DNA of 64,000 bases from Callipepla californica brunnescens (lineage: Eukaryota; Chordata; Aves; Galliformes; Odontophoridae). How positions within the stretch are numbered: the stretch's first letter is position 1; each line of letters begins with the position of its first letter. The DNA is taken from the NCBI GenBank assembly GCA_023055505.1, contig JALIRH010000097.1, forward strand, positions 1,005,001 through 1,069,000. The letters run 5' to 3'. Below are positions 45,704 to 56,744 of this stretch, piece by piece. The notes under the pieces are model-generated. The model was not told the DNA's origin. It saw only the letters and a list, made by a program, of their open reading frames with translations, and did not search any database. A program made the translations under genes and the position numbers.

Positions 45704-46036
45704 TGTATGGGAACTGTTGAATCATGGCCTGAACCACTGATTGATCACCTGAGGCAAGCCCTGAGTCAGCTGCAGGGGCACAAGTGAGTGTGATTGGAAG
45801 GGGTGGAGTTTGACTCCACCTCTGCCAAGACCCCATTTAAGGGCTGACCTCCAGCAGGGAAGGTTCTCTTGTTAGAGATCCCTCCCTTTTGGAGTTATTA
45901 ACGAGCCTCGACCATCATCAAGGTGAGCTCCTCTCTTTTATTACTGTTTGTATACCATTTTCTTAAGCCTACCTAAAATATACCGCCTTTCGCACAATTT
46001 CCATTGAGTGCTTTTTTGGGGGTTATTTGCCCTATA
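45704..46036 (+). mobile_element. Solo LTR, same family as 24676-25012
   Basis: 333 bp from TGTATGGGAACTG to GCCCTATA, with the target duplicate CTAAT at 45699-45703 and 46037-46041. Colinear with the nested LTR at 24676-25012 throughout (shared TTGATCACCTGAGGC and GTGTGATTGGAAGGGG words). Confidence 0.93.
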
Positions 46037-47582
46037 CTAATATTCTGACTTTCTCACATTGTGACATTCAGTCACTGTCATATTCTCACTTTCTGATATT
46101 CTCTTACTGTGCTATTGCGGCATTGTGACAAGTTGACATTCTGACTTCATGACATTCTCTCTTTCCCTCATTCTGACATTGTGACATTGTCACGTTCTGA
46201 CATTCGGTCGTTGTGATATTCTCACTTTTTCATATTCTCTCTTTGTGACATTGTGACGCAGTCATATTCCCTGATTTTGTAATTGTGATGTTGTGACAAT
46301 TTGACATTCTGACATCATTAAGGCATTCTGACATCATTAAGGCATTCTGACATCATTAAGGCATTCTGACATCATTAAGGCATTCTGACATCATTAAGGC
46401 ATTCTGACATCATTAAGGCATTCTGACATCATTAAGGCATTCTGACATCATTAAGGCATTCTGACATCATGGCATTCTCTCTTTCTCGCATTGTGACTTT
46501 GTAGCATTGTGAGATTTTTTCATTGTGAGATTCTAATATTCTCACATTCTGACCTTCTGAAAATCTCTATTTGTGACATTGTGACATTCTGACATTCTCA
46601 GATTCTTACATTGTGACATTCGTTCATTGGCATATTCTCACTTTCTGATATTCTCTCATTGTGATATTGTGACTTTGTGACAATTTGACATTCTGACATT
46701 TAGACATTCTGGCATCATGACATTCTCTCTTTCCCTCATTCTGATATTCTGACATTGTGACATTCTCACTTTCTCGTATTCTGACATTCCGATATATCAA
46801 TAATCTGTAATTGTGACATTCTCTCATTGTGGCATTGTGACATTCTGTCATTCTGACACTGAAATTCTGAAATTTGTGATATTGTGACATTCTCATACTG
46901 TGACATTCAGACACTCTCAGATTGGTTCATTCTGACATTGACATTCTGACGTTATGACATTTTGATGTTGTGACATTCACTCACTCACATTCTGGCGTTT
47001 TCACATTCTGACATTCTCACAATCTGGCATTCTAAAATTGTGACAATCTCTCATTGTGACATTCACTCATTCTCACATTCTGATAGTTTGACAGTCTCTC
47101 TTTGTGACATTTTGAGGTTCTCTCGTTGTGACATTGTGACATTCTGACATTCCGATATTTTGACTTTCTCTCATTACCACATTCTGACATTCTGAAATTG
47201 TGGGAATCTGTCATTCTGACGTTCTGTCATTGTGATATTTGGACTTTGTGACATTTTGACATTTTGAAGTTCTGACATTCTGAGATACTCTCATTGTGAC
47301 ACTGTGACATTGTCATTCACTTTGTGTTATTATCTCTCATTGTGATGTTGTGACATTTTGATATTCCCCAATTTTCTAATTGCAACATTCTGACATTCTC
47401 ACGTTCTGACGTTCTCACGTTCTGACGTTCTCACGTTCTGACGTTCTCACGTTCTGACGTTCTCACGTTCTGACGTTCTCACGTTCTGACGTTCTCACGT
47501 TCTCACATTCTCACGTTCTCACATTCGGTCATTGTGATGTTCTCACTTTTTCATATTCTCTCATTGTGACGTTTTGACACAG
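46037..47582. repeat. 8-bp satellite, part 2, with two homogenised sub-arrays
   Basis: Continuation of the TGACATTC array. At about 46304-46460 a 19-bp unit (GACATCATTAAGGCATTCT) repeats eight times almost without change. At about 47396-47520 a 16-bp unit (ACGTTCTCACGTTCTG) repeats about seven times. Both look like recent expansions within older, diverged repeat. Confidence 0.93.
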
Positions 47583-48506
47583 TGTCACGCTCCAAAATAA
47601 AGGAGGGAGACGAGGTTCTTTATATGTATGTGTATACCCGATGGTGAGATTAAAACGCAATGGTTCAAATTTTAGCCCAACCAGTTTATTACAATAAGTA
47701 GTTTTTCAGGGATATGGGGAAGGGAAGATGGGTGATAGAAAAGAGATGAAAAGCGAAGAGACTTGGCAGAAAGCAAGAAAGAGAAAGAGAGAGCATCAGC
47801 ACCGTGGATCTGGCGAGGTCCGTAGTCCGTTGGTCTCAGGAATTCGTCTGGTCTCCGCGGGGGATGGGAGAAAGCTGGGAAGTTTCGCAGCAAGCAGGCG
47901 CTGTGCAGGGGGGTTCTTCCAAAGAGGTTTTTCCCTCAGGAAAGTCTCTTCTTCAAAGTCTTTGGTTTATTGGTGTCGAGAAAACCAACTGAGCAACTCG
48001 ACACACCAATGAGTTCTGTCAAGCGGCGCGCTGGGTACATGGGGGATCGTTTCACCAAACATGCGCACGTAAGAGAGAAATGAATACATATTTAAAGGTA
48101 TAGCACATGCATATTCATCACATTCCAAACTCTGGTTATCGAGGGGATTAAACCTAAAGGTCAGTTTTGCTTTACATTTTCAAACCTTGAAGGGGGAAAG
48201 CTCCTCACCATTCATGTGGGTGTTTTTTTTTAAGAGAGGCTTATCTCGTAGGGACAACAGGGTGTCTATCCTGCTTTCTTTAGCTGCCTCCGTGTTCTGG
48301 CATTAGTTTGATTTGTGCCCACCCAACACATCTGGCCCAACAGATAAATCAACAGGGAGTAGTACCTTCGGTGCCATACAAGTATTATTGTCCTTTGTGA
48401 TGATCAGCTTCTCCAAGCAGTTGTCAATTAGAGTCTTATAGCCAGAAAGACCTCATGAAGCAAGCTTTGAGACAACAAAAGTAAAAAACAGTTTCTGTCT
48501 TTCACA
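47583..48506 (-). mobile_element. Solo LTR of a third family, copy 1
   Basis: 924 bp. On the plus strand it begins TGTCACGCTCC and ends CTTTCACA, flanked by CACAG at 47578-47582 and 48507-48511. A minus-strand AATAAA within CAGTTTATTACAA near 47684 suggests minus orientation. The copy at 50001-50711 shares both ends and much of the sequence. The longer length here includes a segment at about 48000-48300 missing from copy 2. Confidence 0.92.
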
Positions 48507-49530
48507 CACAGTCATATTCCCTGAATTTTAATTGGGAGGTTGTGACGATTTGACATTCTGACATTAAGACATTCTGACATCATGACATTCTCTCTTTCTC
48601 ACATTCTGACATGTTGACATTGTGACATTCTAATATTCTCTCATTGTGACATAGTGACATTCTGACATTGTGACATAGTGACATTCTGACATTGTGATAT
48701 TCTGACATTGTGGCTTTGTGACTGTGATATTCTCGCAGTGTCAAATTCTGTGATTCTGACATTCTGACATTGTGACATCGTGACATTTTGGGAATCTGGC
48801 ATAGTGATATTGTGATATTCTCACATTTTGTCATTCTCACATTCTGACAACCTGATATTGTGACATTCTCAGATTGTTACATTGTTGCATTCTGAAATTC
48901 TCTCGTTGTGACATTGTGAAGTTGTGAAATTTTGACATTATGACATTATGATGTTATGTCTTTGTTACATTCTGAGATTGTGCCAATGTTACATTCTTAT
49001 ATTCAGATACCGTGGCATTGTCACATTGTGACAATCTGCCATTGTGACATTCTCAACTTAGGACATTCTGATATTCTTGCATTCTGACGTTGTGACATTC
49101 TGAAATTCTGACATTCTCACATAATCACATTCTGACATCATTTCGTTCTTACATTCTGACATTCTGTTATTCTGACATTCTCATATTCTCACTTTGTGAC
49201 ATTGTGACGTTCTGACATTCTCACGTACTCACATTCTGACATTCTGAAAATGCGACCTTCTGACATTGTGACACTGTAATATTCTGACTGTGAAATTTTT
49301 ACCTTCTGGTATTGTGACAGTCTTTCGTTTTTGCACTGTGACATTCTGACACTGTGACATTCTGACACTGTGACATTTTTAGATTCTCACATTGTGATAT
49401 TTTGGCATTGTGAAATTCTAACATTGTGACACTGACATTCTGACACTGTGATACTTTGATATTGTGACATTGTCACATTCTGGCATTGTGACATTTTGAC
49501 ATACTGACACTGTGACATTGTATCACCTTT
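48507..49530. repeat. 8-bp satellite, part 3
   Basis: TGACATTC-type array resumes after the LTR with its target duplicate and fades out near GACATTGTATCACC at about 49530. Confidence 0.92.
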
Positions 49531-49995
49531 TACTAGAGACGTTTACTGTGCATGCGCTAGTTGGCGAGTCACAATGCTCATGCGCTCTCTGCAGTTCCTG
49601 CGCATGCGTACTGTGTCGATACGTATTGCGCTTGCTTCGCTGCCTCGCAACACGTTTAAGCATTGTGATTAATCATAGTAATTAAACAATACTATTACAC
49701 ACTGTAATTAAGCTTTGCAATGCAATGAAGAAATGCAATTAAGCAATGATTTATTCATTTATCGCTTCTTGATGGATTCATTAATTGCCGCTGTATTGAT
49801 TTATTGCGATTGATTCTCGGGTGGGGGTGCGGCGGAGCTTGGAGGGCTTCGAAAGCGCAGCCCCATAGCTCCGCTTCCCTGCCTACTCCATAGCTCCGCT
49901 CCCTACCCTGTAGAGCCGCCCCTTAGCCCCACCTCTCCATGCCCCGCAGCGGTCCTCCTCACCCTTCATCCCACTACATAGCGTTGTTGCTTTTA
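49531..49995. other. Non-repetitive spacer with GCATGCGC-type motifs
   Basis: It contains GCATGCGCTAG, CTCATGCGCTC and CTGCGCATGCGTAC within about 60 bp (49550-49610), resembling NRF1 sites (TGCGCATGCGCA). An AT-rich stretch with AATTAAGCAATG words follows, then CCCCATAGCTCCGC sequence related to the 11-bp minisatellite (49858-49960). No coding exon was recognised. Confidence 0.45.
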
Positions 49996-50000
49996 GGGTC

Positions 50001-50711
50001 TGTCACGCTCCAATGTAAAGGAGGGAGTTGAGTTTCTTCTTTGATGTGTATACCCAGCATGAAATTAAGACTCAATGGGCCAAATGTTAGCCCAACCAGT
50101 TTATTACAAACACTAGTTGCTTAGGGATATAGGGATGGGAACGTGAGCGATAGAAAAGAGATAAAAAGGCAAGGAGTCTTGGCAGAAAGCAAGAGAGATG
50201 TAATCACCACCGTGGATCCAGCGAGGTCTGTAGTTGGTCCGTTGATCTCAGGAACTCATCTGGTCACCGCAAGGGATGGGAGGTGGCAGCAAGCAGGCCT
50301 CAGGGTCTGTCTTTGGGAGTCTTCCTCACAGATTTTTACTTTGGGAGTTCTCCTCCTCCAGAATCCTTGGTTCAGTGAAGGCCTTTTAATCCCCAGTTTC
50401 TCAGATGTTTTTACCTTTTCTCTTTGTGTGAGATATCTGGCCTAACAGATATGCCAGCAGTGGATGTTGACCTCATTGCCATGCAGGAGCATTGTTGTAT
50501 TTTTGTGGTGGTCAGCTTCTCCAAGCCATACCCCCTACCAGAAAAGACTATTTGCTCCTATTTCTGCTTATGTTGATGACCATAAGCAGAGACAGTGAGG
50601 CACGGTAACACCCATCTGGGTAACCGGCAGTTATCAGTCAGAGTCTTGTCACCAGAAAAGGCCTTATGAAGCAAGCTTTGAGACAAAAGAAAACGGTTTC
50701 TGTCTTTCACA
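50001..50711 (-). mobile_element. Solo LTR of the third family, copy 2
   Basis: 711 bp, TGTCACGCTCC to TTTCACA on the plus strand, with GGGTC at 49996-50000 and 50712-50716 as target duplicate. The shared CCCAACCAGTTTATTACAA block near the left end carries the minus-strand AATAAA. Confidence 0.92.
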
Positions 50712-50716
50712 GGGTC

Positions 50717-50893
50717 ACCCTCTGTCTTTCACCCTCCCCTGTGGAGGTCCAGGCATGCCTTGAAAATGAGTAGCAGGTGAGGCTTTCCTTATTTACTGGT
50801 TGTGTTTATCCTACCTGGATTAGCCTTATAAAAATATACTGTCCTCCTTCCTTATTTTGTGTGGGTAGTATTCTTTTGGGTTAGACACTGTAC
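50717..50893 (+). mobile_element. Possible LTR 3' fragment related to the 24676/45704 family
   Basis: The order GGTGAGGC, TTATTTACTGGTTGT, TTAGCCTTATAAAAATATACTG, TATTCTTTTGGGTTA and TGTACA parallels the last 130 bp of the LTRs at 24676 and 45704 (GGTGAGC, TATACC, AAATATACC, GGGGTTATTTGCCC). It is diverged and without a visible 5' part. Confidence 0.45.
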
Positions 50894-51275
50894 ACACCCT
50901 AAACTTCAGATGTAAACCCTTGCAGTTTCAACCCCAAAGCCTAGAACTCAGTCCTTGCTAATCCACTCCAAATTCCTGCACCAAAACATGACTATTTCTC
51001 CCCAAAGGTAGTCCTAAATCCTCATGATTTCCCTCAAACTCCGGTCCTAAATCCTGCAATTTCACCCCAGAGAGCAGTGACAAATCCCGGCTAATTCATT
51101 CAGAATTCCATCCCTGTTTCTCGATACTTCAGCCCAAAGAAAAGAATCTGGAAGGATTAAATGTTGTACCAAATAAGAAAAAGATAAATATATAAAAGAA
51201 AAGAGAAAGTACATAATAGGTATAAAATACATAGACATATATATAGGGGGGATATATATATTATATATAGCGCTA
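50894..51275. other. Short C-rich repeats, then AT-rich junction
   Basis: 50894-51130 has loosely repeated CCTAAATCCTGCAATTTCACCCC words. The same kind of word (AATCCTGCAATTCCACCCC) occurs near 61240 in the SGF29-like locus. 51130-51275 is A/T-rich (ATATATATAGGGGGGATATA) and borders the TTAGGG block. Confidence 0.55.
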
Positions 51276-54200
51276 GGGTTATGGTAAGGGTTAGGGTAGG
51301 CTTAGGGTGAGGGTTAGGTTTAACGTTAGGGTGAGGGTTACAGTTAGGATTAATGTAAGGGTTTAGGGTTAGGGTTAGTGTTAGGGTTTAGAATAAAGGT
51401 TAGGGATAGGGTAGGGTTAGGGTTACGGTTAGGGTAGGGTTAAAGTTGGGGTTAGGATTAGGGTTAGGGTTAGGTTAGAGTTAGGGTAGGGTTAGGGTTA
51501 GGGTAGGGTTAGGGTAAGGAATCAGTAGGGTAAGGGTTAGAGTTAGGGTTAGGGATCAGGAGGGTTAAGGTAGGGTTAAGGTTTAGGGTTAGGGTTAGGT
51601 GTAGGGGTAGGATAGGGTTAGGGTTTAGGGTTAGGGGTCAGGGTTAGGGTAGGGTTAGGGGTTAGGGTAGGGTCAGGGGTTATGGTTAGGATAAGGGTTA
51701 GGGTAGGGATAAGGGTTAGGGGTAAGGGTAGGGTTAGGGTTAGGGTCAGGGATAGGGTTAGGGTCAGTGATAGGGGTAGGGTCAGGGTCAGTGTTAGGGT
51801 CAGGGTTAGGGTATGGTTAGGGTAAGGGTTAGGGTAGGGCTAGGGTTTGGGGTTAGGGTAGGGGTAGGGGTATGGGTAGGGTTAGGGTAGGGTTAGGGTT
51901 AGGGTTGGATTAGGGGTTACGGTAAGGGTTAGGGTTAGGGTCAGGGTTAGGGGTTAGGGATAGGGTAAGAGTTAGGGTTAGGGTTAGAGTTAGGGTGGGG
52001 TTAGAGTTAGGGTAAAGGTTAGGGTAGGGTTAGGGTTAGGTTTACGGGGTAGGGACGGGATTAGGGTCAGCGTTAAGGGTAGGGTGTGAGTCAAGGTTAG
52101 GGTCTTGTTTAGGGTTAGGGTAGGGTTACGGTTAGGATAGGGTTAGGGTTAGGTTTTGGGTCCATCAATAGGGTTAGGGTTAGATTAGGGTAGGGTTAGT
52201 GTTAGGGTTAGGGTTTAGGGTTAGGGTGTAGGGCTAGGGTAGGGTTAGGGATAGGTAAGGGTTAGGGTAAGAGCTAGGGTAAGGGTTAGGGGGTAGGGTT
52301 TGGGTTAGGGTTTAGGGTTAAGGTTAGGGGTTGGGGTTAAGGTTAGGGGTTAGGGGTTAGTGTTAGGGTTAGGGTTGGGGTTAGGTTTAGGGTAGGGTTG
52401 AGGTTAGGGTTAGGAGTAGGATTAGGATTAGGGTTAAGGGTAAGGGCTAGGGTTAGGGTAAGGGCTAGGGGTAGGATTAGGGTGTAGGGTTAGGGTTAGG
52501 GTGTAGGGTTAAGGTTAGGGTAGGGCTAGGGTTAGGGGTTAGGTTTAGGGTAGGGTTGAGGTTAGGGTTAGGGTAGGGTAAGAGTTAGGGGTAGGGTTAG
52601 GAGTAGGATTAGGGTTAGGGCTTAGGGGTTCGGGTTAGGGGTTAGGGTCACCGTTAGGGTAGGGTTAGGGTAGAGTTAGGGTTAGTGTTAGGGTAAGGGT
52701 TAGGGTTAGTGTTAGGGTTATGGTTAGGTAAGGGTTAGGGTTAGGGTAGGGTTAGGGTTAGTGTTAGGGTTAGGGTAGGGTTAGGGTTAGGTAAGGGTTA
52801 GGGTTAGGGGTTAGGGTAGGGTTAGGGTTAAGGGTTAGGGTAGGGTTAGGGATAGGTAAGGGTTAGGGGTTAGGGTAGGGTTAGGGTTAAGGGCTAGGGT
52901 AGGGTTAGGGATAGGTAAGGGTTAGGGTGTAGGGTTAGGGGTTAGGGTTAGGGTAGGGTTAGGGTAGGGTTAGGGGTAGGGGTATGGGTAGGGTTAGGGT
53001 AGGGTTAGGGTTACGGTTGGATTAGAATTTACGGTAAGGGTTAGGGTTAGGGGTTAGGGTCAGTGTCAGGGTTACAGGTTAGGGTTAGGGTAGGGTTAGG
53101 GTTAGGGTAGGGTTTGGGTTAGGGCTAGGGTAGGGTTTGGGTTAGGGCTAGGGTAGGGTTAGGGGTTAGTGTTAGGGTTAGGGGCAGGGTTAGGGTTAGG
53201 GTAGGGTTGAGGTTAGGGTAGAGTAAGGGTTAGAGGTAGGGTTAGGGTTAGGGGCACGGTTAGAGTTAGGGCTTAGGGGTTGGGGTTAGGGGTTAGGGTC
53301 ATGGTTACGGTAGGGTTAGGGTTAATGTTAGGGTAAGTGTTAGGGTAGGGTTAGGGTTATGGATTAGGGGTTAGGGTAGGGTTAGGGTTTGTGTTAGGGT
53401 TAGGATCCATCAATTGGGTTAAACTAGGGTTAGGTGTTAGGGTTAGGGTTAGGTGTTAGGGTTAAGGGTTAGGGTAGAATTTTGGTTAGGGTTAGGGTAG
53501 AATTTTGGTTAGGGTTAGGGTAGAATTAGGGTTAGATTTAAGGGTTAGTGTAGGGTTAGGGTTAGGGGTATGGGTAGGGTTAGGGTTAGGGTTGGATTAG
53601 AATTTACGGTAAGGGTTAGGGTTAGGGGTTAGGGATAGGGTAAGAGTTACTGTTAGGGTTAGAGTTAGGGTAAGGTTAGGGTATTATTAGGGTTAGGGTA
53701 GGGTTAGGGTAGGGTTTGGGTTAGGAGTTACGGTTAAGGTTAGGGGTTGGGGTTAGGGCTAGGGTAGGGTTAGGGGTTAGGGTTAGGGTTAGGGATTAGT
53801 GTTAGGGTTCGGGGCGGGGTTAGGGCTTAGGGGTTGGGGTTAGGGGTTAGGGTCACGGTTAAGGTAGTGTTAGGGTAGGGTTAGGGTTACTGTTAGGGTA
53901 AGGGTTCGGGTAGGGTTAGGGTTTTGGGTTAGGGTTAAATGTTAGGGTTAGGGGTTAGGGTTAGGGTAGGTTTAGGGTTAGGGTTAAGTGTTAGCGTAGG
54001 GTTAGGGTTTAGGGGTAGGGTTTAGGGTTAGGGTTAGGGTTTAGGGTTAGGCATAGGGGTTGGTTTAGGGTTAGGGGTAGGGTTAGGGTTAGGTTGGATT
54101 AGGGTTAGGGTTAGGGTTGGGTAAGGGTAGGGTTAGGGGTAGGGTTAGGGGTAGGGTTAAGTTTAGGGTTAGGGTAGGGTTAAAGTTAGGTTTAAGGGTT

Positions 54201-55260
54201 AGGTTAGGGTTAGGGTAGGTTTAGGGTTAGGGTAAGGGTTAGGGTGAGGGTTGGTGTTAGGGTAGGATTAGGGTTAGGTTCAGGGTTAGGGTAGTGTTAG
54301 GGTTTAGGGTTAGGGGTAGGGGTAGGTTTAGGATTAGGGTTAGGGTTAGGTTGGATTAGGGTTAGGGTTAGGGTCGGGTAAGGGTTAGGGGTTGGATTAC
54401 GGGTAGGGTTAGTGTAGTGTTAGTGTTATGGTTAGGATCCATCAATTGGGTTAGGCTAGGGTTAGGGATTAGGGTTAGGGTTACATGTTAGGGTTAGGGT
54501 AGGGTTAGGTTTTAGGGTTAGGGTTAGGGTAGAAATTTGGTTAGGGTTAGGGTAGAATTTTGGTTAGGGTTAGGGTAGAATTAGGGTTAGATTTAAGGGT
54601 TAGTGTTAGGGGTAGGGTAGGGTTAGGGATAGGTAAGAGTTAGTGTTAGGTTTAGGGGTAGGGTCAGGGATAGGGGTAGGGTCAGGGTTTGGGTTACAGT
54701 ATGGTTAGGGTACGGGATAGGGTTAGGGTAGGGGTAGGATTAGGGTTAGGGTGTAGGGTTAGGGTAGGGCTAGGGTTAGGGGTTAGGGTTAGGGTAGGGT
54801 TAGGGTTTAGGGTTAGGGTTTAGGGTTAGGGGTAGGGGTTGGTTTAGGGTTAGGGGTAGGGTTAGTGTTAGGGTTAGGTTGGATTAGGGTTATTGTTAGG
54901 GTTGGGTAAGGGTAGGGTTAGGAGTAGGGTTAAGGTTAGGGTAAGGGTTAGGGTGAGGGTTGGTGTTAGGGTAGGATTAGGGTTTGGTTCAGGGTTAGGG
55001 TAGTGTTAGGGTTTAGGGTTAGGTTTAGGGTATGGTTAGGGGTTAGGGGGTTAGGGTTAGGGTAGGGTTAGGATTAGGATTAGGTTTAGGGTAGGGTTAT
55101 GGTTACGGTTAGGATAGGGTTAATGTAGGGTTAGGGTTAGTGTTAGGGTAAGACTTTGTTTTAGGGTTAGTGTTAGGGTAGGGTAAGGGTTAGCGTTAGG
55201 TTTAGGGTTAGGGTTAGAGTTAGGTTAGGGCTAGGGTTATGGTTAGGGTTAGGTTTAATG
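51276..55260. repeat. TTAGGG telomere-like block, well preserved part
   Basis: The plus strand is dominated by TTAGGG with TAGGGT, GTTAGG and AGGGTA length variants. Orientation is opposite to the left block. The unusual word GGATCCATCAATTGGGTTA occurs near 53402 and 54437 (and as GGTCCATCAATAGGG near 52160). In each of the last two cases AGAATTTTGGTTAGGG words follow, so a unit of about 1,035 bp was duplicated within the array. Confidence 0.93.
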
Positions 55261-56744
55261 TAGGGTTAGGGTTAGTGTTAGGGTTAGGCTTAGTTTTAAG
55301 GTTAGGGTTAGGGATAGGGTTAGGTTTATGGTAAGAGTTAGGGATTGGGATACGGTTAGGTTTAGGGTTAAGAATAGGGTTCGGGTTTGATTAGGGTTAG
55401 GGTTAGTGTTAGGAATCAATTTGGAGGAAGGAAGAGGTTTAGGAATTGGTTCATTGTTAGGGTTAGTCTTCAAGTTAGTAATAGAGTAAGGGTTAGTGTT
55501 GGGGTAGGGTCCGGTTAGGAATAGGGTTCTGAATAGGGTGAGGTTTGGGAATAGGATGAGGTTTAGGGTTAGGGTTCGGGTCAGATTTAGCACTATGTTT
55601 CAGGTTCCTTTTAGGTTTAGTGATAAGGATTAGGGGTACGTTTAGGTATTGTACGATGCTAAGTGTTAGCTTCTGGGTGGGGGTTGGGGTTAGATTAAGG
55701 GTGAGGGTTAGGGTTAGGACTAGATTTAGGATTAGGTTTAGGAATAGGTTTTCTTTGATTGTTAGGGTGAGAGAAAGGTTAGGCCTTGGGTTTGTTTTTG
55801 GAATAGCTTTGGGTTTCAGAATAGGAATTGGGTTAGTATTTGGAATCTGATTGGTTTAGTATTAGTGTTAGGGTGGGGGTTAGAAGTTAGGTGAGTGTTG
55901 TGGTAATCTAATGCTTTGTGTTAGGCTTAGGGTTGGGCTTTTACTTGAGGTTGGTGTTAGGGTAAGCTTTAGTCTGAAGGTAGATTTAGAGTTCAAATTG
56001 TGGTCATGCTTTGGATTAGTTTTAGAGATAGGGTAAGATTTAGGTTTCCTTTCAGTGTTAGGCTGTGAGAACTGTAGGCTTTGTGTTTTTGGGTTTGTGT
56101 TGGGTTTAGGAATTGGAATAGTGTTTGGGATAGTATTAGCGTTAAGGCTGGGGTTAGAGTTAGGTGATGGCTGTGGTAATCTAATGCTTTGTGTTAGGTT
56201 TAGGGTTGGGCTTCAATTTGGGGTTGGTTTTAAGGTCCCATTTAGATTTCAGGTAGAATTGGAGTTAAATTGAGGTAACGGTTAGGATTAGATTTAGGGT
56301 TCTGATAAGGGTTAGGTTAGGGTTTGGTTCCAAGTTGTTTTTAGGGTTAAGGTTAACGTTAGGTTTCAGGATAGGGTTAGGAATCTAGTTAGGTGTTAGG
56401 TAAGGTTTAGTCCTAGGGTTTCAGTTCGGGTTAGGTGAAGCGTTAGTTTTACAGTTAGAATAAGAGTTAGGGTTAGGGTTAGGTTTTGGTATAGATTTAG
56501 GTTTAGGGTAAGGGTTAGGGATGTAGATGAAGGTTTAGTGGAAAGGGTAGGGTTCTCTTTAGTTTTAGGATCAGGGAAGGGTCCTAAAAGGGCCTTGGAT
56601 AAGGGTGAGTTTTAGTATTTGATTTAGCGTTGCGTTCAGGTCTAGGTTAGTTTGAGTGTTAGGCTGAGAGAAGGGGTAGGCCTTGGGTTTGGTTCTGGCT
56701 TAGTGTTAGGTTTAGGAATAGGAATAGTTTTGGTGTTTGGATTG
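55261..56744. repeat. TTAGGG telomere-like block, degenerate part
   Basis: TTAGGG words are diluted by changes (TTAGGTTTAGG, GGATTAGG, GGAATAGG). Two similar pieces near 55900-55960 and 56160-56230 share CTAATGCTTTGTGTTAGG, which also appears in reverse complement (GCATCAGATTACCACAA type) at about 6165-6190 and 12225-12245 in the left block. The two telomere-like blocks thus share more than the hexamer. Confidence 0.85.

Noticed and set aside
46304..46460. Possible CRISPR-like array of 19-bp repeats
   Set aside because: Units are directly adjacent with no unique spacers, in vertebrate satellite DNA.
43932..48840. ORFs encoding MSQCHNVR-type repeats
   Set aside because: Product of the 8-bp satellite (24 bp equals 8 codons); no independent coding signal.
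51276..55260. True chromosome end
   Set aside because: Host exons and other sequence continue to the right, and the hexamers are heavily variant; it is interstitial.
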